Under the pieces are notes generated by a model. The model was not told where the DNA came from. It did no database searches and saw only the letters and a program-made list of their open reading frames with translations. A stretch of DNA of 17,781 nt from Spirochaetaceae bacterium (lineage in GTDB: Bacteria > Spirochaetota > Spirochaetia > SZUA-6 > Fen-1364): contig PMDT01000280.1 of assembly GCA_003154555.1 (NCBI GenBank), forward strand, positions 1 to 17,781, in the 5' to 3' direction. The first letter of the stretch is position 1; each line of letters starts with the position of its first letter. This document shows positions 1 through 7,290 of this stretch, piece after piece. The position numbers were made by a program, and so were the translations under genes.

Positions 1-1292
1 GAGGCGAGGTTGACCATGTCGCCGATGACCGTATAGTTCATCTTCTTTTCGCAGCCGATGTTGCCGACCGTCACGACGCCATAGTTGATGCCGACGCCGA
101 TGCGGAACTCGGGCATTCCCGCCGACCTCTGCCCGGCGTTGAAGCCACCCAGCGCTTCTATCATCTCGACGCCCGCCAGCACGGATTCCAGCGCGAAGCT
201 CGTCTTCGCGGCGGGATTGGCCTGCGCGCCGAAGAACGCCTTGATCGCGTCGCCGATGTACTTATCCACGATGCCCTCGCGCTTCATGATGATGGCCACC
301 ATGGTGTCGAAGTAACGGTTCAAGGCATGCACGAGCTCGTCAGGCCGCATGCTTTCGGAGATCGTGGTGAAGCTGCGGATATCGGAGAAAAGCACAGAGA
401 GCACGCGGTTGTCCCCGACCAGCGTATCCTCGGGATTGGCGAAGAACTGGTGGATCACGTGCTCGGGCACGAATTTGCCGAAGAGCGTCTGCGTCCGTTT
501 CTCCTGCCTCTGTGCCACGACGGCTTTGAATGCGAATCCCTTGATCTGCCGGTAGGCTTCGTTCAGGCGCTCGATCATGAGGTTGAATGTCTGGGCGAGC
601 TGCCCGATCTCATCATCGTACTCGACGACGACGCGCTCGGAGAGGTCGTTCGTGGAGATGATGTCCCGCATGGTCTTCATCACGCGCCGCAGCGGCCGGG
701 TGAGGTAGCCGGCAAACACGAGCACGAGGATGACCCCGATGAGGATGGAGCCGGCCAGGATGATGCCTGTCCGCACCGCGATCTGGTTCACCTGGTCGTA
801 AAAAGCCGAGCGCTCCTCGCTCACGACGACGTACCAGCCGAAGGGATCGAACCAGAAAGGCTTTGCCACCCGGGAGGCTCCGCCGATGGAGAGGTTCAGG
901 AGATCAGTGCGTTTCTCGGCAGCGAGCGCGGCAAGGGCCTGCTGCTCATCGGCCTGGAATGTCACCGGCGACGTGCTCATTTCCAATGTGCCATCCGCGG
1001 TGACTGCGACGATCAGCTCCGTACGGCTGCGCACGATGCTGCGGGCGTAGCCTTCCACGGCGGCCTTCGTCGCTGCCACCATCTCCTGCTTGCCGGTGAG
1101 ATTGTTGTCCACGAGGAGGCGCCACTGGCTTTCCGCCTGGTTCTGCAGCTCGAGAGCCTTGAATCCCAGGAACTCCTTTGCGATGCGGGTGATGCCGTTG
1201 GACGCGGAGAAATAGCTGCTCACCCCGGTAAGGGCAAGCGTGGCGACTATCAGGGGCACGACGATGAGGATGATCTTGAGACGGATGCTCAT
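1..1292 (-). CDS. Membrane class III adenylate/guanylate cyclase with extracytoplasmic sensor and HAMP domain (3' end cut by window edge)
   Basis: A class III nucleotide cyclase, expected to make cAMP from ATP in response to a signal sensed outside the cytoplasmic membrane. The reverse strand reads MSIRLKIILIVVPL from the ATG at 1292 and stays open for 430 residues to the window edge. Order: transmembrane helix about 6-28, extracytoplasmic region about 30-174 ending in FGWYVVVSEE (Cache-like look, inferred), second transmembrane helix about 175-197, HAMP about 198-250 (LTRPLRRVMKTMRDI, DEIGQLAQTFN), then the cyclase domain from about 290. The metal-binding aspartates are D304 (LFSDIRSFT) and D348 (KYIGDAI). 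K344 and D425 (VIGDMVNLA) are at the positions that usually favour adenine over guanine, so adenylate cyclase is likelier. The last part of the catalytic domain, including the transition-state residues, lies outside the window. No strong Shine-Dalgarno is visible. It lies 112 bp after the dehydrogenase gene on the same strand, so cotranscription is possible. Confidence 0.93.
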   Translation of the reverse strand, partial: MSIRLKIILIVVPLIVATLALTGVSSYFSASNGITRIAKEFLGFKALELQNQAESQWRLLVDNNLTGKQEMVAATKAAVEGYARSIVRSRTELIVAVTADGTLEMSTSPVTFQADEQQALAALAAEKRTDLLNLSIGGASRVAKPFWFDPFGWYVVVSEERSAFYDQVNQIAVRTGIILAGSILIGVILVLVFAGYLTRPLRRVMKTMRDIISTNDLSERVVVEYDDEIGQLAQTFNLMIERLNEAYRQIKGFAFKAVVAQRQEKRTQTLFGKFVPEHVIHQFFANPEDTLVGDNRVLSVLFSDIRSFTTISESMRPDELVHALNRYFDTMVAIIMKREGIVDKYIGDAIKAFFGAQANPAAKTSFALESVLAGVEMIEALGGFNAGQRSAGMPEFRIGVGINYGVVTVGNIGCEKKMNYTVIGDMVNLA

Positions 1293-1404
1293 AGGCGATA
1301 CTCATCATTTCGGCACATCGAAGGCAAAGGTGGAGACGCGGGCATGCAGGGAAGAAGGTACCCGTGCCCGCGCGCCCGCGCAAGGGCTGCTGGCCGTGGG
1401 AGCG

Positions 1405-2394
1405 TCACGTCCTTTTCAACCGATCCGCCCCCGGCATCTCGACCACGACCTTCACCGCTCCGTCGGCGCCGGTATGCGCGAGCTCGTAGGCGCGGGAGAG
1501 CTCCTTGAATGGAACCCGGTGGGTGACCATGCCCCGCACGTCAACATCCCCCCGCGCAATGAGGTCCAGGGCAACGCGGAACGAGCCCTTGCCGGGCTCA
1601 CGCATGGAGCCGCTCGTGCTGAAGGTCATGGCGTAGCTGCTGAAAAACGTGGCGTAATCGAAAACGAAGCTTCGCGAGCGTGGGATGCCGAAGTAGTACA
1701 GGATCCCCCGCTCCCGCACCAGTCGCGCTGCCAGGTTGGTTGCATCCGCCTCTCCGGCCGCCTCGACCACGATGTCCGCCCCGAGACCGCCGGTGGATTC
1801 CGCGACCGCCTCTTTGGGGTCACGCTTTCCATTATTGAATGACAGGTCGGCGCCGAATCGCCGCCCGGCCTCCACCCGCGCGTCCCGGAGGTCCATCACA
1901 ATGACGCGGCGGCAGCCGAGTCGCCGGAGCATCTGCGCCCAGAAGATCCCGGCAGAGCCCTGGCCGATGATCGCGGCAGTTGCGCCCACGATGTTCGGGA
2001 CCCTGCGGGCCGAGTACACGACGGTGCCGAGCTGCTGCGCCATCAGGAGATCCTCGAAGGAAGGACCCTCCGGCAGGGGCAGCACGTACTCCGCCTTTGT
2101 GCAGTAGCACTCGGTCATGGCATTCTGGTCGGGGGAGAGCGTCAGGGCGGGCTCTCCGGGGACGATCCCGGAAACGCCGTTTCCCACCGCCTCGACGATG
2201 CCGATCATCTCGTGACCCGATACCCCCGCGGGCTGCGGGTAGCTGTCCTCCGACAGGTACCGGTAATGGGTGATATCGCTTCCGCAGAGGGACAGGCAGA
2301 TCGGCCGAACGATGACCTCGCCCGGGCCGGGCGTGTTCGCCTGGACCTCGACAAAAGCGACTTCTCCCGGCCGCACGATGCGCGCCGCTTTCAC
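1405..2394 (-). CDS. Zinc-binding medium-chain dehydrogenase (alcohol/polyol dehydrogenase-like)
   Basis: An NAD(P)-dependent MDR-superfamily dehydrogenase of 329 residues from the GTG at 2394. The substrate is not identifiable from sequence. The N-terminal GroES-like domain carries the catalytic-zinc signature: C37-G-S-D and GHE at 60-62. The Rossmann domain has GQGSAG at 144-149 and an acidic D168 after the second strand (VIVMDLR), which usually favours NAD over NADP. The structural-zinc four-cysteine loop of classical alcohol dehydrogenases is missing: the stretch around 80-100 holds only C96 and C98, so one zinc per subunit is expected. The GTG start is chosen because a perfect AGGAGG lies four bases upstream and the protein then begins MKAARIV, as family members do. 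An in-frame ATG at 2412 would add six residues, would read through the AGGAGG and has no ribosome site of its own. The reading frame stays open to 2616 but that extension is low-complexity and not MDR-like. The gene is divergent from the transglutaminase gene. Confidence 0.9.
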   Translation of the reverse strand: MKAARIVRPGEVAFVEVQANTPGPGEVIVRPICLSLCGSDITHYRYLSEDSYPQPAGVSGHEMIGIVEAVGNGVSGIVPGEPALTLSPDQNAMTECYCTKAEYVLPLPEGPSFEDLLMAQQLGTVVYSARRVPNIVGATAAIIGQGSAGIFWAQMLRRLGCRRVIVMDLRDARVEAGRRFGADLSFNNGKRDPKEAVAESTGGLGADIVVEAAGEADATNLAARLVRERGILYYFGIPRSRSFVFDYATFFSSYAMTFSTSGSMREPGKGSFRVALDLIARGDVDVRGMVTHRVPFKELSRAYELAHTGADGAVKVVVEMPGADRLKRT

Positions 2395-2398
2395 CGAT

Positions 2399-2404
2399 CC
2401 TCCT
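2399..2404 (-). promoter_or_regulatory. Shine-Dalgarno AGGAGG deciding the dehydrogenase start
   Basis: The reverse strand reads AGGAGG followed by ATCG and then GTG at 2394. The motif is a perfect anti-16S match. It argues for the GTG start over the in-frame ATG at 2412, although the four-base spacing is on the short side. Confidence 0.6.
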
Positions 2405-2425
2405 GAGCCCATCGCGGAGCCACGC

Positions 2426-2454
2426 GTTATAGCTGAGCCGACATAGCGTTGCAT
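2426..2454 (-). promoter_or_regulatory. Possible promoter for the dehydrogenase gene
   Basis: On the reverse strand a TATAAC (2431-2426) resembles a sigma-70 -10 box. The hexamer 17 bp upstream (2454-2449) is ATGCAA, a poor -35. A start site near 2419 would give a leader of about 25 nt that contains the AGGAGG, consistent with the GTG start. The weak -35 keeps confidence low. Confidence 0.3.
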
Positions 2455-2491
2455 GAAGATATGGAGAAGGGCAATCACCGTATGACGCCGC

Positions 2492-2521
2492 TTGTACGAT
2501 TCCCGCCCCGCGGGGCATGAT
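2492..2521 (+). promoter_or_regulatory. Possible promoter for the transglutaminase-like gene
   Basis: TTGTAC (2492-2497) and CATGAT (2516-2521) are separated by 18 bp, which is acceptable for sigma-70. The start site would be near 2528, giving a leader of about 29 nt with AGAGGGG upstream of the ATG at 2557. Both boxes are only partial consensus matches. Confidence 0.3.
2505..2516. repeat. 12-bp perfect GC palindrome in the divergent intergenic region
   Basis: GCCCCGCGGGGC is a perfect palindrome lying inside the spacer of the possible transglutaminase promoter. It could be a protein-binding site or chance in GC-rich DNA. There is no T-run after it, so it is not a terminator. Confidence 0.35.
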
Positions 2522-2556
2522 GGGCATCGGCGGCGGCGCCACAGAGGGGTAATGCC

Positions 2557-5500
2557 ATGCGCATGCGTTCGATCGTCCTGGTCCTTGGAATCCTGTTCGT
2601 CGGCCTGGCGGCGCACGCGAATGCCGCGGAGCGCATCGCCTTCACGCAGCCTCTGGTCTCATCTGAAACGACTGGTCTTGCCGCAACCGTCAACGACATC
2701 ATCGACCGCGCAACCGACCTGATGGGCAGGGTCTATGCGCGGAGCTTCTCGATCCAGGCGGTTGCCACCCGCGCGGACTTCACCGCGGCGACCATTGCTT
2801 CGCAGGACAAGGACTCCCTCACGATCGTCGTCTCCCTGAAGCGTGCATCGGATGCCTCCACGACGCCCGCACTGGTATGGAACGGACCCGCCACGGCGGA
2901 CACACCGCTCTGGCTTGCCCGCTCGGTCTTTCTCCTGTGGAGCTCTTTCCACGGCTATCTCGTGGATCAGAAGGGCGCTCTACCGGTCTTCGTCGATGAG
3001 CTGCCCGTGACCGCGCTGAATCCGCTTTCCACGCCGCTGGGAATCGCGGTGACGCCGTCCGGTACCTTCGGCGCCGCGCTCGCCATGACCTGCGTCGAGC
3101 TCGACCACACGTTCCGCCAGGTGAGCGAGCCGGGGAAAGCGCTTGCGGAACGCACGGCTCCGATCTATGTCGGGAGCGTGGCGACCACGCCCGGGGGATC
3201 ATTTCTCATGAAGCCGAGCACCGGTCGCGATCTCTACCGGCTGCAGCCGGGTGCCGTCGATCCCCAGCGCATGCCGACCGGCATGGAGCTCTCTACGACA
3301 TTCTACTGGGCAGCCTATCCCGACGGCAGCGCGCTCCTGATCGACGCCATGAACCGCAAGGCATGGCGCGTGGCCGCCGGCAACAAGCGCCAGGAGGTGC
3401 CGCTTTTCAGCTCGGCCTCCGCATATCCGACCGCCTATGCGATCGGTCCCGAAGGATCGATCTGGGTCTACGACCCGCAGCTTCGCGGCGTGCACGTCTA
3501 TACCGGCGAAGGCAAACCCCTGGATATCGTGCTTCCACTTGTCGACCCGTCGAATGTCATCGCCGCCACCTCGATGGACGTCGGCCCCGACGGCAGCTTC
3601 ATCCTCTATGCAAACAGGACCCTCATGAAGTTTCAGCGCGACGGCCGCCTGGTCTGGTCGCTTGCCACCCTCAAGGGCTCCGAGGAGCCCGACATGCCCG
3701 CCTCGGCGACAATCGCGGAGGATTGGTCGCGCGGCCTGATCTATATCTGCGACGTGCTCTCCAAGCGCATTGTGAAGCTGCTCGACCGCGACGACGCGGC
3801 ATCGCGCGGGGTGCACAACGATTTCGAGGAAAAGCAGATTGCGCTGCGCGCGGCTGCATCGACGGATGAGGAAGCGCAGGACGCCGCGATGGCGAAACTC
3901 TATGCGGCCGCGGACTCTCCGATCATGGCAAAGACGTGGTGGCAGAAGGTCGTCGATGCGGACCCGGGCAACACCGAGGCCGCGACGCAGCTCCAGGCGA
4001 TCGAGGTGGGTGAGCTGCGAACGGCCGCGCAAGCGCTCGACGCCAGGGCGCGCGCCACGCTCGCCTCCATCGGCATCGAAACGGCCCGCGCCAGCTACGT
4101 GCAGGCGATTCAGAAGTACGAGCTTCTCCTGAGCAAGGCGCCGGATGACGAGCGGGCGCGCACGGCAATGAACGCCCTGAAGGACCTGTTCAGCGACACG
4201 GGCCAGGGCGGCGTCCGGCAGAAGCCCCTCACCGTGAGCGACGTGAAAGTTGCCAATCTCTTCCCTTCGCTCATGCAATGGTACGCGTCGCATCCTCCCG
4301 GGACGCTGACGGTCGGAAACCCGCTCGCCGATCCGGTGGAGAAAGTCCGGGTGAGCTTTTTCATCCCGCAGTTCATGGACTTGCCGGTGGAATCGAAGCC
4401 GGTTGCACGGCTTGCCCCGGGACAGAACGCCTCATTCGACCTGTCCCCGGTTTTCAACCAGAAGGTCCTCGATCTGCAGGAAGACATGACCACGCAGGTG
4501 CAGGTGACGGTGAGCTGGACCGCATCCGGCGCTGAGCAGTCCATGACGCGAACGGGCAGCGCGACAATCTACCGCAATACCGCCCTCACCTGGACGGACA
4601 CGCGCAAGATCGCCTCCTTCATCACGCCCAACGAATCAACCGTGAGCGGATTCGCCGCGCGCGTGCTGGCCTCCGGGGATGCAGCGAACCGGTCATTCCT
4701 TTCCAGGACGATATTCCAGGCCATGCGTATCTGCGATGCTGTGGGCGCCTATGGGATCGCGTATGTCCCGGACCCCGATTCCCCATTCTCCAAGGCACTG
4801 GGCAAGGCGGAAATTGTGGACACGGTGCGTTTCCCCCGGGTCACGCTGTACAACAGGACCGGCGATTGCGATGACACGACCGCGCTCCTCTGCTCACTGC
4901 TGGAATCCGCCGGCGTACGCACGGCGATCCTCACGACGCCGGGCCATATCTTCCTTGCATTCGACACGGGCGAGCCGGCAGAGAATGCCATGTACCTGAC
5001 GGGCGGCGCCTATGAAGCCATGGCGCGGGTCGGAGAGACGTGGATTCCAGTCGAGACGACAATCCTGTCGCAGGGCTTCATGGCCGCGTGGGCATCGGCA
5101 TCGGACCTCGTTCGAAAATACAACGGCACGGACAGCTTCGAGTTCATCCCCGTGGCAGGCATGCGCGACGCATATCCGGCGCTGCCATTGCCTCCCAGCC
5201 CGCTCACGGTCGTGGAACCGGGGCGGCCGAGCGTCGACCACGCCTACGCGGCGTCTCTTTCCCTGTTCAACGATGCCCTGTACACCGGCCGGCTCGCGAG
5301 CCTCACTTCATCGCTTGCATCCCTCTCGGGCAGCGCGGCAGTGAAGGTGAGAGTGCAGGTCGGGATCCTCGATGCGCTGTTCGGAAAGCTGACCGAAGCC
5401 GAGGCATCATTCCGACAGGGGATCGCCGATGCGCCGACGATGGTGTCGCCGTACGTAAACCTGGCAAATGTCCGGCTCCTGGCGCGCGACCAGGACGGGG

Positions 5501-5769
5501 CGCTTCAGGCGGTGAAACAGGGCCTTTCGAAAAACGCAGGTTCGGCGCTCCTGAACCTGCTCGCGGCGCGCATCTATTCCGACAAGGGAGATGCAGCGAG
5601 CACGAACACCTTCTTTGCAAAAGCGGCAAAAGCTTCTCCGGATCTTGCGGCGCGCTATGCCGCAATGGTGCCCGCTCTTGCGGCGGCTGCGAAAGGTGGA
5701 GATTCGGGCGTCCAGCGCGCCGCCCAGGCGGACGCATCTCCATCGCTCTTGTGGGGTACGGATCAGTAG
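2557..5769 (+). CDS. Secreted multidomain protein: beta-propeller-like, TPR and transglutaminase-like domains
   Basis: A large exported protein of 1070 residues of unknown role. Residues 1-24 form a signal peptide (MRMRSIVLVLGILFVG, cleavage near ANA/AE), so it should act outside the cytoplasm, perhaps in the periplasm. About 170-420 contains NHL-like blade sequences (AIGPEGSIWVYD, VGPDGSFILY, RGLIYICDVLSKRIVKL). About 425-550 is alpha-helical and TPR-like. About 555-690 looks like an Ig-type beta domain. A transglutaminase-like core follows at about 695-850 with GDCDD at 769-773 (nucleophile C771), PGHIFLAFD with H797 and WIPVETT with E833 as the likely third residue. So the Cys-His-acid triad appears intact and the fold could be a protease or cross-linker. 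C-terminal TPR-like helices occupy about 915-1040 (DALFGKLTEAEASFRQGI and following). The ATG at 2557 is chosen for AGAGGGG upstream and the signal peptide. An in-frame ATG at 2563 is an alternative. The stop is one base before the next promoter. Similar NHL/TPR/transglutaminase architectures occur in spirochaetes (from memory, not checked). Confidence 0.88.
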   Translation: MRMRSIVLVLGILFVGLAAHANAAERIAFTQPLVSSETTGLAATVNDIIDRATDLMGRVYARSFSIQAVATRADFTAATIASQDKDSLTIVVSLKRASDASTTPALVWNGPATADTPLWLARSVFLLWSSFHGYLVDQKGALPVFVDELPVTALNPLSTPLGIAVTPSGTFGAALAMTCVELDHTFRQVSEPGKALAERTAPIYVGSVATTPGGSFLMKPSTGRDLYRLQPGAVDPQRMPTGMELSTTFYWAAYPDGSALLIDAMNRKAWRVAAGNKRQEVPLFSSASAYPTAYAIGPEGSIWVYDPQLRGVHVYTGEGKPLDIVLPLVDPSNVIAATSMDVGPDGSFILYANRTLMKFQRDGRLVWSLATLKGSEEPDMPASATIAEDWSRGLIYICDVLSKRIVKLLDRDDAASRGVHNDFEEKQIALRAAASTDEEAQDAAMAKLYAAADSPIMAKTWWQKVVDADPGNTEAATQLQAIEVGELRTAAQALDARARATLASIGIETARASYVQAIQKYELLLSKAPDDERARTAMNALKDLFSDTGQGGVRQKPLTVSDVKVANLFPSLMQWYASHPPGTLTVGNPLADPVEKVRVSFFIPQFMDLPVESKPVARLAPGQNASFDLSPVFNQKVLDLQEDMTTQVQVTVSWTASGAEQSMTRTGSATIYRNTALTWTDTRKIASFITPNESTVSGFAARVLASGDAANRSFLSRTIFQAMRICDAVGAYGIAYVPDPDSPFSKALGKAEIVDTVRFPRVTLYNRTGDCDDTTALLCSLLESAGVRTAILTTPGHIFLAFDTGEPAENAMYLTGGAYEAMARVGETWIPVETTILSQGFMAAWASASDLVRKYNGTDSFEFIPVAGMRDAYPALPLPPSPLTVVEPGRPSVDHAYAASLSLFNDALYTGRLASLTSSLASLSGSAAVKVRVQVGILDALFGKLTEAEASFRQGIADAPTMVSPYVNLANVRLLARDQDGALQAVKQGLSKNAGSALLNLLAARIYSDKGDAASTNTFFAKAAKASPDLAARYAAMVPALAAAAKGGDSGVQRAAQADASPSLLWGTDQ

Positions 5770-5798
5770 TTGACGGATAGGACAAGCTGAGCTACAAT
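5770..5798 (+). promoter_or_regulatory. Strong sigma-70-type promoter of the methylaspartate operon
   Basis: TTGACG (5770-5775) and TACAAT (5793-5798) each differ by one base from consensus and are separated by exactly 17 bp. The predicted start is near 5805, about 29 nt before the regulator's ATG. It begins one base after the preceding gene's stop. An inverted repeat overlaps the last two bases of the -10 box and the start site, which predicts repression by a protein bound there. Confidence 0.82.
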
Positions 5799-5832
5799 TG
5801 GATTGGTCCAAAACTTATTGGACCAATCCAAT
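5797..5832. promoter_or_regulatory. Perfect 15-6-15 inverted repeat: probable GntR operator
   Basis: The left arm ATTGGATTGGTCCAA (5797-5811) is the exact reverse complement of the right arm TTGGACCAATCCAAT (5818-5832), with the 6-base spacer AACTTA. Each arm also contains a small palindrome, TTGG-N-CCAA (5803-5811 and 5818-5826), so the site is a palindrome of palindromes. It covers the end of the -10 box, the start site and the space where a Shine-Dalgarno would sit, ending one base before the ATG at 5834. The adjacent GntR-type gene is the obvious binding protein (inferred). In RNA the same sequence could fold as a hairpin next to the start codon, depending on the exact start site. Confidence 0.85.
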
Positions 5833-5833
5833 A

Positions 5834-6850
5834 ATGGACGAACTTGTCAGCATCGAAAAAAAATCAAATACGCCAGCTTACCGCCAGATCGTTCAACAAG
5901 TAGAGCTTGCAATCAGGCAGGGAAAGCTCAAACCAGGCGACAGGCTGCCGCCCGAGCGTGAGCTTGCGGCGCAGCTTACGATAGCGCGCGGCACGGTAAC
6001 GCGAGCGTACGCGGAGCTCGTCCGCATGTCCCTGATCGAGGTTGCCCAGGGCCGGGGCAGCATCGTCATCGCGCGGGATCCCCAGGACGCTGCCGGAAGG
6101 AAGGAGCAGGCGGAGGGAATGATACGCCGGCTGATCGATTCGCTGGCCCGGCTTCGATTCGGCTACCCCGAGATGCGGGCGATGGTGGACCTGGCGATTA
6201 CCGGCCAGGAAGAAGCCCTTGCCGGCCTGAATGTCGCCGCGGTGGACTGCAACCCCGAGACGCTCGGCATCTTCCAGCGACAGATCGGGCTTCTCTCCAG
6301 GATCAGCATCCGCACCTATCTCCTGGCGGATCTTGCAGACGATGCCGCCCCCGCCGAACGGCTGCGTGACTTCGATCTCCTGCTCACCACCTCCACGCAC
6401 TATGCCGATGTCTGCGCGCTCGTCCCGACCCTGGTGCGACGCATCCTGCGCGTCACGGTGGCACCCAGCCAGGAAACCATCGTGCGCCTGGCATCGGTGA
6501 AACAGGACGCCCGGATCGGCGTTCTCTGTGAAAGCGTGAAGTTCCTCGCCATCGTCCGGCAGCGGCTGGAGGGCATGCACGTGGGCGGCCCCGTCGATGC
6601 GCTGTTCTGGCCGCGCGCCCCGGGTGCGCTTTCGGATTTCGCCCGCAACCGGCAGGTTCTCATCCTTCCGCCGGGCGGTCATGGCTCGCCGTCGCGCGAA
6701 GAGGCGCGCGCCCTGCTCTCCTTTTCCGAGCGGGGGGGCGCCGTCATCGTCTTCGACTACCAGATCGAAAAAGGATCTCTCGTGTACGTGGAGGAACGGG
6801 TACGCGATCTCCTGGAAAGCCGGGTCGAGTCCCACGGGGATGCGTCATGA
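5834..6850 (+). CDS. GntR-family transcriptional regulator with unassigned effector domain
   Basis: A DNA-binding regulator of 338 residues, first gene of the operon and probably its autoregulated controller. Residues about 12-80 form a canonical GntR winged helix: TPAYRQIVQQVELAIRQGKL, GDRLPPERELAA, ARGTVTRAYAEL and the wing VAQGRGSIVIA. The remaining 250 residues are not recognisable as an FCD, UTRA or aminotransferase-like (MocR) domain. They alternate predicted strands and helices (ARIGVLCESVKFLAIVRQRL, AVIVFDYQI), as in a two-lobed alpha/beta sensor, but the ligand cannot be read from sequence. A pathway metabolite such as glutamate, methylaspartate or mesaconate is the natural guess. 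The frame is open upstream to a TTG at 5798, but the ATG at 5834 is preferred: it lies just downstream of the predicted start site and the protein then begins at the usual distance from the HTH. No Shine-Dalgarno precedes it. It overlaps glmS by ATGA. Confidence 0.88.
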   Translation: MDELVSIEKKSNTPAYRQIVQQVELAIRQGKLKPGDRLPPERELAAQLTIARGTVTRAYAELVRMSLIEVAQGRGSIVIARDPQDAAGRKEQAEGMIRRLIDSLARLRFGYPEMRAMVDLAITGQEEALAGLNVAAVDCNPETLGIFQRQIGLLSRISIRTYLLADLADDAAPAERLRDFDLLLTTSTHYADVCALVPTLVRRILRVTVAPSQETIVRLASVKQDARIGVLCESVKFLAIVRQRLEGMHVGGPVDALFWPRAPGALSDFARNRQVLILPPGGHGSPSREEARALLSFSERGGAVIVFDYQIEKGSLVYVEERVRDLLESRVESHGDAS

Positions 6851-7290
6851 ATGCTCCGACGATCGTGCTCGGCGTCATCGGCGCCGACTGCCACTCCGTC
6901 GGCAACAAGATCCTCGACGCCTTCTTCAACGAGAAGGGCTTCCGGGTGGTGAATCTCGGGGTCATGGTGTCGCAGGACGAGTTCATCGACGCGGCCATCG
7001 AGACGGGCGCGGCGGCGATCCTCGTTTCTTCGCTCTACGGACACGGCGAGATTGACTGCGAAGGGTTCCGCGGCCGGTGCGTGGAGCGCGGTCTGGAGCA
7101 GATCGTTCTCTACGTCGGCGGCAACCTGGTGGTGGGCAAAACCCCGCACGAGGCGGTCGCTGAAAAGTTCTCTGCCATGGGCTTCGACCGGGTCTTTTTC
7201 CCGAACGATGATCTTGAAAAAGCGGCACGCCTGCTCGAAGAAGACATCCGCGCCCGGCCGCGGGAACCTGTCACGGAGCGCCCGGCGTGA
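6847..7290 (+). CDS. glmS: Glutamate mutase (methylaspartate mutase) sigma subunit, cobalamin-binding
   Basis: The B12-binding subunit of glutamate mutase (EC 5.4.99.1), which with GlmE interconverts L-glutamate and (2S,3S)-3-methylaspartate in the cytoplasm. The 147-residue protein carries the base-off/His-on cobalamin motif: D14-x-H16-x-x-G19, then 41 residues, S61-x-L63, then 27 residues, G91-G92. These spacings match the DxHxxG-(41)-SxL-(26-28)-GG rule for this class. H16 is the expected cobalt ligand. The conserved SSLYGHGEID and LYVGGNLVVGK segments identify the glutamate mutase branch rather than methionine synthase or methylmalonyl-CoA mutase. The clostridial subunit is about 137 residues, so this one has a short C-terminal extension. 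The start overlaps gntR by four bases (ATGA) with GGGGA upstream. It ends inside the GTG start of glmL. Confidence 0.96.
   Translation: MNAPTIVLGVIGADCHSVGNKILDAFFNEKGFRVVNLGVMVSQDEFIDAAIETGAAAILVSSLYGHGEIDCEGFRGRCVERGLEQIVLYVGGNLVVGKTPHEAVAEKFSAMGFDRVFFPNDDLEKAARLLEEDIRARPREPVTERPA

Noticed and set aside
1322..1395. GC-rich hairpin between the dehydrogenase and cyclase genes (GCGGGCA pairing with TGCCCGC on the minus strand) as a terminator
   Set aside because: The loop is long and the hairpin is not followed by a T-run, so an intrinsic terminator cannot be supported.
327..1508. Plus-strand open frame of 393 codons across the cyclase gene
   Set aside because: It crosses the cyclase start and the following gap and gives a His/Asp/Arg-rich product; the minus strand gives an unmistakable HAMP-cyclase.
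3199..4293. Minus-strand open frame of 364 codons opposite the transglutaminase-like gene
   Set aside because: Low-complexity antisense shadow with no ribosome site or domain; the plus strand encodes a signal peptide and coherent domains.
5770..5833. Cobalamin riboswitch upstream of the B12-dependent operon
   Set aside because: The space between the preceding stop and the regulator ATG is only 64 bp, filled by a promoter and an inverted repeat, with no B12-box-like sequence; a riboswitch would not fit.
5798..5833. TTG start at 5798 for the GntR gene (12 extra residues)
   Set aside because: This codon overlaps the -10 box and lies upstream of the predicted transcription start; the ATG at 5834 gives a normal GntR N-terminus.
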